Origin: Diabrotica undecimpunctata | Lineage: Eukaryota > Arthropoda > Insecta > Coleoptera > Chrysomelidae | Direction of reading: 5' to 3' | DNA: 64,000 bases | Assembly: GCF_040954645.1 (NCBI RefSeq) | Contig: NC_092803.1 | Location: 80,328,263-80,392,262 of the forward strand | Shown: piece after piece, positions 11,613 to 22,845 of the stretch | Position numbering within the stretch: position 1 is the first letter of the stretch | Layout: each line of letters begins with the position of its first letter | The notes under the pieces: model-generated | The model's database searches: none | Told to the model about the DNA's origin: nothing | Seen by the model: only the letters and a program-made list of their open reading frames with translations | Made by a program: the position numbers and the translations under genes

Positions 11613-11891
11613 CTAACTTAAACCATCAAATTGAACTACGACTACAAAATACGTCATAGCAATTCCCAGAATTTGCAGAATAGTTGTTCGTTTTATTTCG
11701 TAGAAGTCAGCAGCTGTAAACTTAGCTGGAACAGACTTGGTATAGTCGATTAGTTGTAGCAGCATCTGGGTACACTCGGCATTCTTCTGGTTTATCATAG
11801 ACTCGTTAAGTAGATTATAGCACACAGTGGTTAGGTTTTTGGCTTCTCGTGCAGCTAGATCACAGCACATAATAGCGAAAATAGCGGCTCC
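11613..11891 (-). CDS. Gustatory receptor, shared C-terminal exon
   Basis: Last exon of an insect 7-transmembrane gustatory receptor. On the minus strand an AG acceptor at 11892-11893 with a T-rich tract (tctgttttag) precedes GGA GCC GCT in phase 0. The exon encodes 92 residues beginning GAAIFAIMCCDLAAREAKN, which would complete the sixth membrane segment. Further on is FYEIKRTTILQILGIAMTYF, and the chain ends in TYFVVVVQF plus four residues. TYhhhhhQF is the family's C-terminal signature in the seventh segment. The upstream partner exon must be at higher coordinates; three candidates with matching phase-0 donors exist at 22111-22845, 29332-30078 and 46862-47635. The receptors act as ligand-gated channels in sensory neuron membranes. 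Confidence 0.85.
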   Translation of the reverse strand, partial: GAAIFAIMCCDLAAREAKNLTTVCYNLLNESMINQKNAECTQMLLQLIDYTKSVPAKFTAADFYEIKRTTILQILGIAMTYFVVVVQFDGLS

Positions 11892-11893
11892 CT

Positions 11894-12590
11894 AAAACAG
11901 ACATAAATAACAATGAAACCAATAAAAGCTATAGTGGTGCAACATAAACTTATAAAGTAAGTTATGCTGCAACGTAAAGTAACAAATTATCTAAAATCAT
12001 ATAAACCGATTTAGTTTAGTTTAGTTTTTCTTTTAATATTAGGACTAATTAATTTATTACTTGGACCGACGCCCTTTTTAGTGATTGTTTTAATGTACCA
12101 AAACAATGACAAATAACTGTCCAAGTGTGGATATGCATTTTTAATTAATCTGTATTTTAAAGTTTAATTTGGTTGGATTTAAAGCAATACCGCATAATTT
12201 AAAACTTATTTCATTTGGCTACTTATTTTTAAAATTGTAAACAATGGGTTCCCATTTGCGCCGAGTGTCTCCAGGTAGTGTCGAAGGTTTTTGTGGTAAC
12301 TGTCATTACATTTTTTACAAGATTACTACAGCAAACTTTTGCAACAACTTTAATAATGTTACCTAAAGTCAAAATTAAACTAAATTAATATTCTACTGTT
12401 AAAAGTGTGATCTTGTGATCTTATTAGTTTCTCGGCAAATACTTATATTTTACATACTTTTTTTTAAATTACATGTATAATAACCACATGGTTCTTTTGC
12501 TGTTCTAAGTTTGTGTTAAATTGTAAACTGTTTTTAATTTCAATTAATTGTCTATACAACTTAACTATTTAATGTCTAATATCTTAAGCT
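11894..12590. other. Gr intron, no recognised element
   Basis: About 700 bp of AT-rich sequence just upstream (transcript sense) of the terminal Gr exon. A moderately GC-rich patch near 12245-12330 stands out but I do not recognise it. Confidence 0.5.
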
Positions 12591-12847
12591 TCTTTAACAT
12601 TTTATACCACTTACTGCTACCAGTCTTTTTGAGGTAACATGTTTTTATTAACCTCTCTATGGATGTTTGGTTTTTCATATTATTCTTTTTAGATGAACTG
12701 ATGATACTTTCTGATTAGATAGCGAAAGAAAGAAACGTCTTTAAATAAATATAGATAAAGTAGCCACCATCTTTGTCTTTTTTCTCTACATTTTGACCGA
12801 AAAACCCACCAGTGATCCTTAGTTTATATTGGAATAACGGTCGTACT

Positions 12848-12849
<2 letters not shown>
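12591..12849 (+). repeat. Penelope-like terminal repeat, family A copy 1 (diverged)
   Basis: The same sequence as the right arm of the foldback at 12935-13545, with clear divergence. It includes the segment ATGGATGTTTGG, a degenerate hammerhead-like core at about 12694-12743, and the ending GGTCGTACTCCTTA that runs straight into a (TA)n array. It is in direct orientation relative to the copy at 13234-13545. Confidence 0.65.

Positions 12850-12934
<85 letters not shown>
12850..12934. repeat. (TA)n microsatellite
   Basis: An 85-bp uninterrupted TA array exactly between family A copy 1 and the family A foldback. First of six long (TA)n arrays in 5 kb. Confidence 0.95.
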
Positions 12935-12939
<5 letters not shown>

Positions 12940-13020
12940 AGGTACACTCGAAGAGTGGTGGGTTTTTCGGTCAAAGTGGAGAAATAAAAGACAAAGAAGG
13001 TGGCTACTTCATCTATTTAT

Positions 13021-13062
13021 TGAAGACGTTTCGCTTTCTGCTCAGAAAGCATCATCAGTTCA
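13021..13062 (-). ncRNA. Hammerhead-like motif, family A left arm
   Basis: Minus-strand copy of the motif at 13388-13429: stem I TGAA/TTCA, core CTGATGA, stem II GCTTTCT/AGAAAGC, GAAA, palindromic stem III ACGT, triplet GTC. Confidence 0.55.
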
Positions 13063-13387
13063 TCTAAAAAGAACAATATAAAACCAAACATCCATAGAGA
13101 AGTTACAATAAAAGTGTGTTACCTTACAAAGACATGTAGCAGTCAATGATATTAAAAATATGAAAAAGCTTACGAAACTGGACATTTAGAGTAAAGTTGT
13201 ATAAATCAATTAATTAAAACTTGGTATTAAATTAAATTAATTGATTTATACAACTTTACTCTAAATGTCCAGTTTCGTAAGCTTTTTCATATTTTTAACA
13301 TCATTGACTGCTACATGTCTTAGTAAGGTAACACACTTTTATTGTAACTTCTCTATGGATGTTTGGTTTCATATTGTTCTTTTTAGA

Positions 13388-13429
13388 TGAACTGATGATG
13401 CTTTCTGAGCAGAAAGCGAAACGTCTTCA
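13388..13429 (+). ncRNA. Hammerhead-like motif, family A right arm
   Basis: Stem I strand TGAA, core CTGATGA, one unpaired T, a perfect 7-bp stem II GCTTTCT/AGAAAGC with loop GAGC, then GAAA. A palindromic stem III ACGT follows, then the canonical GTC triplet and stem I strand TTCA, which pairs fully with TGAA. All invariant core positions are present. The minimal loopless stem III suggests function only as a dimer. Confidence 0.55.
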
Positions 13430-13551
13430 ATAAATAGATGAAGTAGCCACCTTCTTTGTCTTTTATTTCTCCACTTTGACCGAAAAACCCACCACTCTTC
13501 GAGTGTACCTTAGTTTATTTTGGATTGACGGTCGTACTCCTTTTTTCGATG

Positions 13552-13552
<1 letters not shown>

Positions 13553-13606
<54 letters not shown>
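13553..13606. repeat. (TA)n microsatellite
   Basis: A 54-bp TA array between foldback A and foldback B. Confidence 0.95.
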
Positions 13607-13608
<2 letters not shown>

Positions 13609-13680
13609 AACAACACAGTTTATTAGGGTTGCAGTCAGAAAATTGGCCGGGATGTTAATGAAACACTCTTATGACTTTTC

Positions 13681-13718
13681 GTCTAGCTTTCGGAATCGTT
13701 TTGTTCCTTTTTCAAGAC
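13681..13718 (-). ncRNA. Hammerhead-like motif (degenerate), family B left arm
   Basis: Minus-strand copy of the motif at 14296-14333, with the same core substitutions. Confidence 0.35.
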
Positions 13719-14295
13719 ACTATAATTAGGAAAAAGTGTAAATATTTATAAAATATCACAAATCTTCAGTGCAACTTACTAGTCGTTGAGATTATTTACA
13801 AAAGCATAGACACTCAACAATAATAACAACACACATAAAATATAAAATAGTGGACAAAATACATTTAAAATTCTTTAAAATTTCTTTAAAATTTAGGTAC
13901 AAGTAGTAAAAATTTTGTTGTCATCTTTTACTAGTGTGTTTTAACTCTGGCACATAGAGAACAAAAAGAAAAAATCCTATGATTAAAAAGTAATTAGGTG
14001 TATTTAATATCATGTTTCTTTTTAAGAAATACTAGAGGCCCATTTTAGGTGATTTTAATTTTTAAACCTGTCTTAATGGTATGCAACATGATATGCATAT
14101 AACTGTAATTTGTGTGGGTACGGGTACCCACACAAATTAAGAATTTTAAATGTATTTTGTCCACTATTTTATATTTTATGTGTGTTGTTATTAATGTTGA
14201 GTGTCTATGCTTTTGTAAATAATCTCAACGACTAGTAAGTTGCACTGAAGATTTGTGATATTTTATAAATATTTACACTTTTTTCTAATTATAGT

Positions 14296-14333
14296 GTCTT
14301 GAAAAAGGAACAAAACGATTCCGAAAGCTAGAC
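14296..14333 (+). ncRNA. Hammerhead-like motif (degenerate), family B right arm
   Basis: Stem I GTC/GAC, core TTGAAAA instead of CTGANGA, stem II GGAA/TTCC, GAAA, palindromic stem III AGCT, then A as the cleavage nucleotide. The layout fits but two core positions are substituted, so it is likely inactive. Confidence 0.35.
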
Positions 14334-14439
14334 GAAAAGTCATAAGAGTGTTTCATTAACATCCCGGCCAATTTTCTGACTACAACCCTAATAAACTGTG
14401 TTGTTTGTTTATATTGACAGTCACTAATATCCAGTAATT

Positions 14440-14441
<2 letters not shown>

Positions 14442-14517
<76 letters not shown>
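14442..14517. repeat. (TA)n microsatellite
   Basis: A 76-bp TA array between foldback B and the Penelope-like element. Confidence 0.95.
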
Positions 14518-14520
<3 letters not shown>

Positions 14521-15345
14521 ACTATATAACTGTTTTGGATGGGTTGGAGTTAATAAAAGGGCTATTGGTTAACTATTTTTTATCTTCTCCAGCTTTCAAT
14601 TGTGTTTACAATTATTATCAAGAGCTGCTAAAAAGACAAAATATCTTACAAAGTTGAACTAGAAAGAAAACACTTGTTAACTCACCAAATAAAATTAGTT
14701 TAGTAAATAAAAATTGCTGCTAATACATCTTAAAAATAATTAATATAAAAATGTCCTAATCTAATAAATGCTTCTCTGAAATTTTTAGTATAATTTTGAA
14801 AACATTTTTTTAATACAAAAACAATTGAATTTATAAATAAGTTAAAATATAAACCAATTACAAATAAGCCTCAATGTCATAAATGCCAACTTCAAATTTT
14901 TATTTTTGACAATTATATTGCCAAAAATAAAATTTTGTTTAAAAATTCTTTTTTGTTTAGTAACAAAATAGAAGAAGATTTATTCACCATTGACAGATGT
15001 CTGAAAAAATGTAATAGATATATGGAAAATTAAATCAAAATGTGACATTTTACAAGTTTTATACATAAATTATAAAGAAAGAATATAATTATAAATTTTG
15101 CTTAGATTTTGAATTTCTGATCTTTTGTTTAAATTATTATCACTTTTGCTAATACAAACCATTTCCAAAAAAGTCCTTTTGAATTTATTACTTTCCCTAC
15201 ATAAAATTTTAATGTTATCAAAATCCATAATATGGTCTTTATCGATTACATGCTCTGCCAAAGCACAAGATGGTTTTTTAATTCTGCAATCACTTTTGTG
15301 AGAAATAATGCGTTTTGAAAGATTTCTTCCGGTCTTTTTTTTTCT
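14518..15345 (-). mobile_element. Penelope-like retroelement, 3' end
   Basis: The minus strand carries the end of a Penelope-like coding region (GIY-YIG endonuclease, 15070-15345), then about 450 bp of AT-rich sequence, then a terminal repeat ending at a (TA)n array. At 14587-14624 (minus) there is a degenerate hammerhead-like motif: stem I CTC/GAG, core TTGATAA, stem II AATTGT/ACAATT, GAAA, stem III AGCT. The body is 5'-truncated at a second (TA)n array (15359). It ties the hammerhead-bearing repeats around it to Penelope-like elements. Confidence 0.7.
15070..15345 (-). pseudogene. Penelope-like GIY-YIG endonuclease C terminus
   Basis: Continuous translation includes [15 protein letters not shown], then [33 protein letters not shown] and the terminal SEIQNLSKIYNYILSL. 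The pattern ...S.LA.H....H..DFDN.KIL......R.FLE...I...N..N.+S.I.NLS..Y matches the C-terminal GIY-YIG nuclease region of Penelope-like elements, which nicks DNA to prime reverse transcription. The GIY and YIG strands and all of the reverse transcriptase are missing because the copy is cut at the (TA)n array. Confidence 0.7.
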
Positions 15346-15358
15346 TTTTTCTTATTCT

Positions 15359-15629
<271 letters not shown>

Positions 15630-15725
15630 AATGGAAAAGGATAATGCGAGTGAATAATAAAAGTAAAAAGCAATGGCATGTCTCGCAAAAAAGAAAACCA
15701 AAAACGGTATATCGATGGAAGGCAA

Positions 15726-15767
15726 CCGTATATACGTATTTCTGACTATTGGTCGTCTTCAGTACGG
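15726..15767 (-). ncRNA. Hammerhead-like motif, family C copy 1
   Basis: Minus-strand counterpart of 16097-16138: stem I CCGTA/TACGG, core CTGAAGA, stem II GAC/GTC, GAAA, palindromic stem III ATACGTAT. Confidence 0.55.
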
Positions 15768-16096
15768 TGCAGCCAAGTTAGAAAAGGAGCATATTAACTT
15801 GGGAAAGGATCACTACAGGAGCAATGCAACCAATTTGTGGCATTAGAGTTAGTAGAACCACGGAGGAAGCTGCAGCTACCTGGGGAAAGGAATGCCAAAC
15901 GTTGAAATTTTTAAAACAAATGGAAAAGGATAATGCAAGTAAATAATAAAAGTAAAAAGTAATGGCATGTCTCGCAAAACAGAAAACCAAAAATGGTATA
16001 TCGATGGAAGGCGACCGTATATACGTATTTCTGACTATTGGTCATCTTCAGTGATCCTTTCCCAAGTTAATATGCTTCTTTTCTAACTTGGCTGCA

Positions 16097-16138
16097 CCGT
16101 ACTGAAGACGACCAATAGTCAGAAATACGTATATACGG
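16097..16138 (+). ncRNA. Hammerhead-like motif, family C copy 3
   Basis: A perfect 5-bp stem I (CCGTA with TACGG), core CTGAAGA, a short stem II GAC/GTC with one mismatched closing pair, GAAA, an 8-nt palindromic stem III ATACGTAT, and cleavage triplet ATA. All invariant core residues are present. The strongest stem I of the group. Confidence 0.55.
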
Positions 16139-16202
16139 TTGCCTTCCATCGATATACCGTTTTTGGTTTTCTTTTTTGCGAGACATGCCATTTCTTTTTA
16201 CT

Positions 16203-17272
<1,070 letters not shown>

Positions 17273-17551
17273 CCATATAAAATATTTTATATGTGTGTTT
17301 TCAATGTTGAGTGTCGTAGCTTTACACAGATAATCTCAACGACTAGTAAGTTGTAATGATAATTTGAGATATGTTGTAAATATTTACACTTTCTTCTAAT
17401 TACAGTGTCTTGAAGAAGGAATAAAGTAATTCCGAAAGCTCGACCAAAAGTCAAAAGAGTGTTTCTATAACATCCTGGCCAAACCTACTGACTGCATCCC
17501 TAATAAACTGCTTTCTTTGTTTATATAGACAGTCAATAATATCCAGTATTT

Positions 17552-17552
<1 letters not shown>
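17273..17552 (+). repeat. Family B terminal repeat, single diverged copy
   Basis: Aligns along its whole length to the right arm of foldback B, with roughly one difference every ten bases. It contains a hammerhead-like motif at 17407-17444 that keeps TTGAAGA (one core change), stem II GGAAT/ATTCC, stem III AGCT and stem I GTC/GAC. It again ends in a (TA)n array. Confidence 0.75.

Positions 17553-17615
<63 letters not shown>
17553..17615. repeat. (TA)n microsatellite
   Basis: A 63-bp TA array between family B and family D repeats. Confidence 0.95.
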
Positions 17616-17618
<3 letters not shown>

Positions 17619-17880
17619 GAAATAGTTGGGGTAACAGGAAACAGGGAAACAAGAGAGAACCTCTCTCCTGTTACCGACTATAAACTGTTTGTCCTTGTTT
17701 GGTGTAGTGTTATGTACAATTTTATGTTTAATTTTACGTTTACGACATTCTGCGATTGTTGGATAGTCCAAATTTGACGAAATGTCCCTGAAGATGCTCT
17801 AGGAGGCGAAAGTACTTGGTCAAGATTTAATTAATAAAACTGTGCTCGATATCTGCCTTTCATTTTATCAAAGTTCATTT
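17616..17880 (+). repeat. Family D terminal repeat with hammerhead-like core
   Basis: A GC-richer segment following the (TA)n array. The minus strand is open and reads RKRKIKHKIVHNTTPNKDKQ, which resembles coding sequence but is not identified. The plus strand carries a hammerhead-like motif at 17783-17822, followed by AATTAATAAAACT, a layout shared with families 1 and A (motif, then a short spacer, then AATAAA-like sequence). Confidence 0.45.
17783..17822 (+). ncRNA. Hammerhead-like motif, family D
   Basis: Stem I TGTCC/GGTCA (four of five pairs), core CTGAAGA, stem II GCTC/GAGGC with one bulge, GAAA, palindromic stem III AGTACT, cleavage triplet CTT. Core complete; stem II imperfect. Confidence 0.45.
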
Positions 17881-18813
17881 ATTTGAGCATTCAACCTTAT
17901 ATCAATTTACATCCAATTTAGGCTCGGAAGTTAGGACGTACCTTACTGAAATCGGAAAACTTTCTCCTTCCTGCTCCTTCCAGAATGAAGAAGCCAAAGT
18001 GAGTTTAAAATCAAACCCTTTGGTCTTCACACGATCTGGGGTTGGTGAACAGTGATTCCAGTTCAAGTTCTCCGTTTTTATTCTGGGAGCAGAACAGAAC
18101 CTGTATGCCAGGCTTGGCTTTTATAGCTAAAAATACATGTCGTTGTTCGGAAGTTCGGTGGCATCAGAGAGACTGGTGTCATCATTGAATGATATTGTGT
18201 CAGATGAGAGAAGACGCTTAACCCATCAACATATATATGAACGAGTTTTTCTCAATAGGCTTCTTAACAAATACTGGCCAACACAATTCTAAATCCATTT
18301 CATATAATATGACCTATTTGTCACCTTCTAACCTATACTTTTTTACTTAAAATATTACTTCATTCTACTTATATTGTATATTATTGCAATATGTATAATA
18401 TATTATTCTTACGCTATATTATATTTAATAATAATTAATAAATATATAGTAATAATAAAACATTAAATAAATATAATAATTAATAAAATAAAATGGTTTT
18501 ATTAAAAATTGGGTTTTATTTATATTGATATTGATGTTCTTCCGATAGTTCCTTCTAATTTTGATCATATTGATATCGAGTCGAATGAAGTATCGCAAAC
18601 TAAAGTGCATTATAAATGTAACTTTGTAACCTATTGGATTAAAAAAACCGAAAATCGGTTTTTGAAAAAACCGGTTTTTTTGGCCGGTTATAACCGCCAA
18701 GTTAAACCGTTAAGACTGTATGTAAAGTAACAGAAAAAATATTTGCAAATAAAATGGGTTTCTTGAACAAAAAAAGGAAGGAAACGTGTTTACTAATCTG
18801 TAATCCAATAATG
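17881..18813. other. Gr intron, no recognised gene
   Basis: Mixed AT-rich sequence. A moderately GC-rich patch at 17940-18180 is not recognised. A CCGGTTTT-containing cluster of short inverted words lies at 18650-18715. Confidence 0.5.
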
Positions 18814-19099
18814 AGAACTCGAGATATTGTAAAATTAGTGCAAAATGGTTACAAAATAAATATTTTTCAAAGCTTTTTTGATCGTAACTTGGCTTCTACG
18901 CATGCAAATAAACTTTACAAGATTTTATTTTTAAGTTTTATAGATATTTAAAAAAATTTGGTAAATTACTGTATTTTTATTTGAATTAAAATGATACTGG
19001 TTTGAAGTTATAATTTGTTTTAAAAAATTTTAAATTAATTTTTTTATTTATAATCGTTTTAAGCAAATTTAAGAAATGATCATTTACAGTTATGATAGA

Positions 19100-19830
19100 A
19101 AACTTAAATAAAACATTTTGAGACGACGCCGCGTTAATCGCCGAGACAGAAGACGAGCTCCAAACATTAACACATATCTTCAATATAACAGCCACGAAAT
19201 ACAATATGATAATATCAGCCGAAAAAATCAAATGTATGACAACATCTAAATACCCACTGCGATATAAAATCGAAGTTGATGGGAATATAATAAATCTAAA
19301 TGGATAAAACTAGTTACGGGTATGTTGAAAAGGAGTACGACAAAAAGCTTAAAAGCAAGTAAAGCGGCGGGATCTGTTAATGACACAATCTGGAAAAACA
19401 AACACCTATGATAAGACACAAAAACAAAAATCTATAAAGCAGCAATTAGACCTATATTATCATGCACGGCGGAGATAAGATAAGACCTGACACATCTATA
19501 ACGAGACAACTACTAGAAACAACAGAGATAAAAATACTCCGACGAATATCAGGGAAAAGTCTGTTGGATAGGGAGAGAAGCGAAAAGATAAGAAGAGCAT
19601 GTAATATAAAAGACATAAATGGATTGCTGACAAAACGGAAACAGAAGTGGAACGAACACATTAGTAGAATGGCAGAGGATAGGATAGTACGAATAGCACG
19701 GGATAAGTCACCAAATGGACGAAGAAGTATTGGCAGGTCAAGAAAAAGATGGTCCAGTAATTTAAACAATTTAGGAGAATAAAAAAATTGAAGAGGAAAC
19801 AGGCTTTAAAGCCCACATACAAGAAGGAAG
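19100..19830 (+). mobile_element. LINE 3'-end fragment
   Basis: Broken plus-strand frames include DDAALIAETEDELQTLTHIF just after the catalytic box, NMIISAEKIKCM, and then the open segment at 19462-19782 with LLETTEIKILRRISGKSLLD and GRSRKRWSSNLNNLGE. These are characteristic of the post-RT C terminus of RTE-like LINEs. The catalytic residues are only partly kept. Confidence 0.7.
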
Positions 19831-20430
19831 AAATTTATTTTTGCCCAAGGATATCGATATTTTAATAGGGCGTTCTAAGGCTCATCTTCATTTTTGAAAA
19901 TCCTAACACAATTTTCTCGCATAATTGTTATAATTAAATCAAGGGATTTAAAGCTAAGATTTAAAACGAGATTTAGAAAGTTCACTTTTATGCATAGAAG
20001 CAGAGTTACAATCGGAAAAGCTTCGAAAAAACGGAAACAGAAGTGGAACGAACACATTAGTAGAATGGCAGAGGATACGATAGTACAAATAGCACGGGAT
20101 AAGTCACCAAATGGACGAAGAAGTATTGGCAGGTCAAGAAAAAGATGGTCCAGTAATTTAAACAATTTAGGAGAATAAAAAATTGAAGAGGAAACAGGCT
20201 TTAAAGCCCACATACAAGAAGGAAGAAGAAGTTTATTTTTGCCCAAGGATATCGATATTTTAATAGCGCGTTCTAAGGCTCATCTTCATTTTTGAAAATC
20301 CTAACACAATTTTCTCGCATAACTGTTATAATTAAATCAAGGGATCCAAAGCTTAGATTTAAAACGAGATTTAGAAAGTTCACTTTTATGCGTAGAAGCA
20401 GAGTTACGATCGGAAAAGCTTCGAAAAATA
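19634..20430. repeat. About 400-bp tandem duplication inside the LINE fragment
   Basis: Sequence from AACGGAAACAGAAGTGGAAC at about 19634 recurs at about 20029 and runs for about 400 bp in both copies, through the LINE C terminus and the following GCCCAAGGATATCGATATTT segment. The copies differ at only a few sites, so the duplication is recent. Confidence 0.75.
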
Positions 20431-20477
20431 CTTAATTTGTAACCATTTTGCAATAATTTTACAATATCTCGAGTTCT

Positions 20478-21590
20478 AATTATTAAATTAAACTATTAAA
20501 CTGTTTAATTTTGTAAACAATTAAATTATTTATAACAATTGTTTGACCATTCGGATCAAAATCCACCATGGGTCAACCAAGAATATATAAAAAACACTTG
20601 GTTGACCCATCAGAATTAAAACGGACACGTTGACCTGGCTGGCCCCTATACTATAAAACTTAATTATAATACATTTGTCTATATCTTTAAATTAAGAGTA
20701 AAAAAACATAAGAAAAAAAATTAAGCAACTAACGATAGAAAAATGAAACTACTGACTCTTTTATATGAAATATAAATAAAGGATATAATAAATTTGGACA
20801 TTTTCACTTCAAATAAAGATAAATATTCTCCCTTGGGTAATAATAAGCAGAGTTTCCAATAGACATAGAGTTAGAAGCGATGGCCAAAATGATAATAGTG
20901 GATGCTAGAATAAAGCTAAGACTTGAGGGTTTAGTAATCAATAATATGTAATGAGAATATGCAGATTCTAGGGATTGACGATAAATTGACAGTAAATAAG
21001 AGGATGTTCTACAGCGCACAATATTTAAAATGGCCTAATATTAACAAAGAATCAAAAATTAAACGGAAAAATCAGTACAAGCTTGTTGACATGGTAAATG
21101 CCAGAATCAGTGTGGTACAATTCTAGATGAAAATAGACAAATAATAATTAAGATGTAATATAACATGCATTCTCATCAACATGAAAAGATTTTTTAAGTG
21201 ATGTGTGTATCTGATCATAATAAAAAAGACAATACATTACATCAGAGATCCGTTGGCATAACGTTACAAAAAACTCTAATCTCCCAATAAGTGAAATTGG
21301 AAGAAAAGTGTGTAATTTTTTTTCAAAACTCTGAATAGTTTCGAGAAACTTGTTAGGTAATCATACTAGAATAAATCAGCCAAATTTAAATACAGACAAA
21401 AGCGATTGCCGTAGGCATTACCGACTTAACAGAACAAAACTTCTCCTGAATTATCATCTAATGTTTAGCCGTTTATATCAAGTCTTCCAGTTGTACCGTC
21501 TTATTATAAATGGGTTGATATTTTTTGACTATGGCATATAACAAACCCCTGGAAACTATCCCATTTTAAGTTAACTTTAAAGAAAGATAA
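20478..21590. other. AT-rich intron sequence, no recognised gene
   Basis: A short inverted word pair containing GGTTGACCCAT / ATGGGTCAACC lies at 20573-20610. No ORF on either strand looks like a known family. Confidence 0.5.
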
Positions 21591-21910
21591 TGTGAGTATG
21601 TAAAGAGTTGTACGACAAGAGTTGAAAAGGGATGTGCCAGAATACAATAAGATGATAGTCTTAGCCCTATTTCAGTTAATACTTTTATGGGCCATATCAT
21701 CAAAAATAGAACTAAGAATATTTAGAAATATCGATGGAGTATAGCCTTTTCGAGATAAAATAAGACTTCTGGATATAGAAGAAAGACAGGGAATAAAGTC
21801 TGTCCTGGGATAGGTTAGAGCATGTAAGCGATTTTGAAACGATTATGTTGACTGAAGGTATCCAAAGAAAACAAGGGCTTAAACTGAAAAACCGAATCAA
21901 TGGAGACTAG
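21591..21910 (+). mobile_element. Possible LINE C-terminal remnant
   Basis: Broken translation includes LLWAISSKIELRIFRNIDGV and PFRDKIRLLDIEERQG, which resemble the post-RT region of RTE-like LINEs, but too much is lost for certainty. Confidence 0.3.
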
Positions 21911-22110
21911 TCAGAAGACTATTAAAATTATGATATATGGCTCACAGATGAAGGGCTCAATAAAAGAATAGATATCAAGGATTAAACCAGACCTAGTTAT
22001 ATTAAAAGATGAAGAAATGTAGAAAGGAAAAGAAAGATTAGTTTGGTTTAATAATAACAATAAGATAGAGTAATATTATTTAAATTCAAAATTGAGCAAC
22101 AACATCTTAC

Positions 22111-22845
22111 CATCGTTAATACACCTAACCAAGTGTAGTTCAGAATAATATGCAACGTTACAACTTTTCTGAACTGTAGAATCATGTGTAAGTTGCTGAC
22201 AATTTGCAAGAGGAAATACAGATGGTGCAGCAAAAATTGGTAACCAAACAATTGATTGTATGACTGTACTTCTTCGTAAAGAGTTTTGTAACTTTTCATA
22301 ACGTCTGCAATATCCTTAATTCCATTGTGGTTTTCTGTCGTTTTCAACGAAATTGATTGAACTTCAGTAGTAAGCACTTTAAATCTTTTTTTGATTACTA
22401 AAGCAACGTTTGATGCGATGAGTGTTGAAAACGTCAACATATACTTTTGTATCATTATTAAAACTGTCAAAGATCGTGGTATTAAGAGTAACGCTTTTGA
22501 GAATGTAACTACGCAAACTAAGATGATAAACAAAAAATGCAAAACCACCTGTTCCCATGGAAATCTCTGGAAAATTGTTATTTTGCCTCTAGTTATCACT
22601 TGCCAGTTCTCTTGCATGTAAAAATTTGAAAGGAACATGTAAAGAACCAGTTTTAACATGCCGATAAAATGAAGAAAAACCACTGCTAGTAGATCAAAAT
22701 GCCTCAATGAAGCAAACTTGACGGAAATTAGGAATATAATCATTACCTGTATTATGATCATAAAACTACAGTAGATTTTATTGTATATTTCCTTGGATTT
22801 ACCCCAAGGCACAAAGGCATAAAGTTTAGCTAATACGAAAAGCAT
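22111..22845 (-). CDS. Gustatory receptor, alternative first exon C
   Basis: Encodes 245 residues from ATG at 22845 to a donor ATG|GTAAGA at 22110-22109 in phase 0. It begins MLFVLAKLYAFVPWGKSKE with the conserved PW near residue 14 and the family pattern N(K/Q)IY. Several hydrophobic segments follow. Near the 3' end it has YNQLFGYQFLLHHLYFLLQI, which aligns with the other two first exons. Spliced to 11613-11891 it would give a 337-residue receptor, slightly short for the family. In the unspliced frame the ORF runs on 20 residues to a stop at 22048, which is intronic. Nearest of the three to the shared exon (10.2-kb intron). Confidence 0.8.

Larger units (their letters stand above)
12935..13545. 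mobile_element. Family A foldback (two inverted Penelope-like terminal repeats)
   Basis: Left arm 12935-13216 and right arm 13234-13518 are almost perfect inverted copies of about 285 bp around a spacer near 13225. Outer ends carry AACTAAGGTACACTCGAAG and its complement; inner ends carry TTGATTTATACAACTTTAC. The right side runs on to 13545 with the same ending as copy 1. Both sides abut (TA)n arrays. Each arm has an intact hammerhead-like core. No ORF is present, so these are terminal repeats without a body. Confidence 0.75.
13607..14441. mobile_element. Family B foldback (Penelope-like terminal repeats)
   Basis: Left arm about 13607-13880 and right arm about 14141-14415 are nearly perfect inverted copies. 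Shared words include GGCCGGGATGTTAATGAAAC and its complement. The centre (13881-14140) is unique and ends in a small palindrome near 14110-14141. The outer boundary on each side is a (TA)n array, with a short extra tail before the right one. A third, diverged copy of the same family lies at 17273-17552. Hammerhead-like cores are present but degenerate. Confidence 0.75.
18814..20477. repeat. 1.66-kb segment bracketed by about 110-bp inverted repeats
   Basis: AGAACTCGAGATATTGTAAA at 18814 onward reappears inverted up to 20477. Similarity continues inward over about 110 bp (to about 18925 and from about 20365) with scattered changes. An additional inner copy of the right-hand sequence lies at about 19870-20029. 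The interior contains a LINE fragment and a 400-bp tandem duplication. Neither end has an obvious target duplication. Confidence 0.6.

Noticed and set aside
14110..14141. GTGGGTAC/GTACCCAC palindrome as a binding site
   Set aside because: Sits in the middle of foldback B and is most simply part of that structure.
18425..18951. Short ORFs in AT-rich intron sequence
   Set aside because: Low-complexity Ile/Asn/Lys/Tyr composition typical of random AT-rich DNA.
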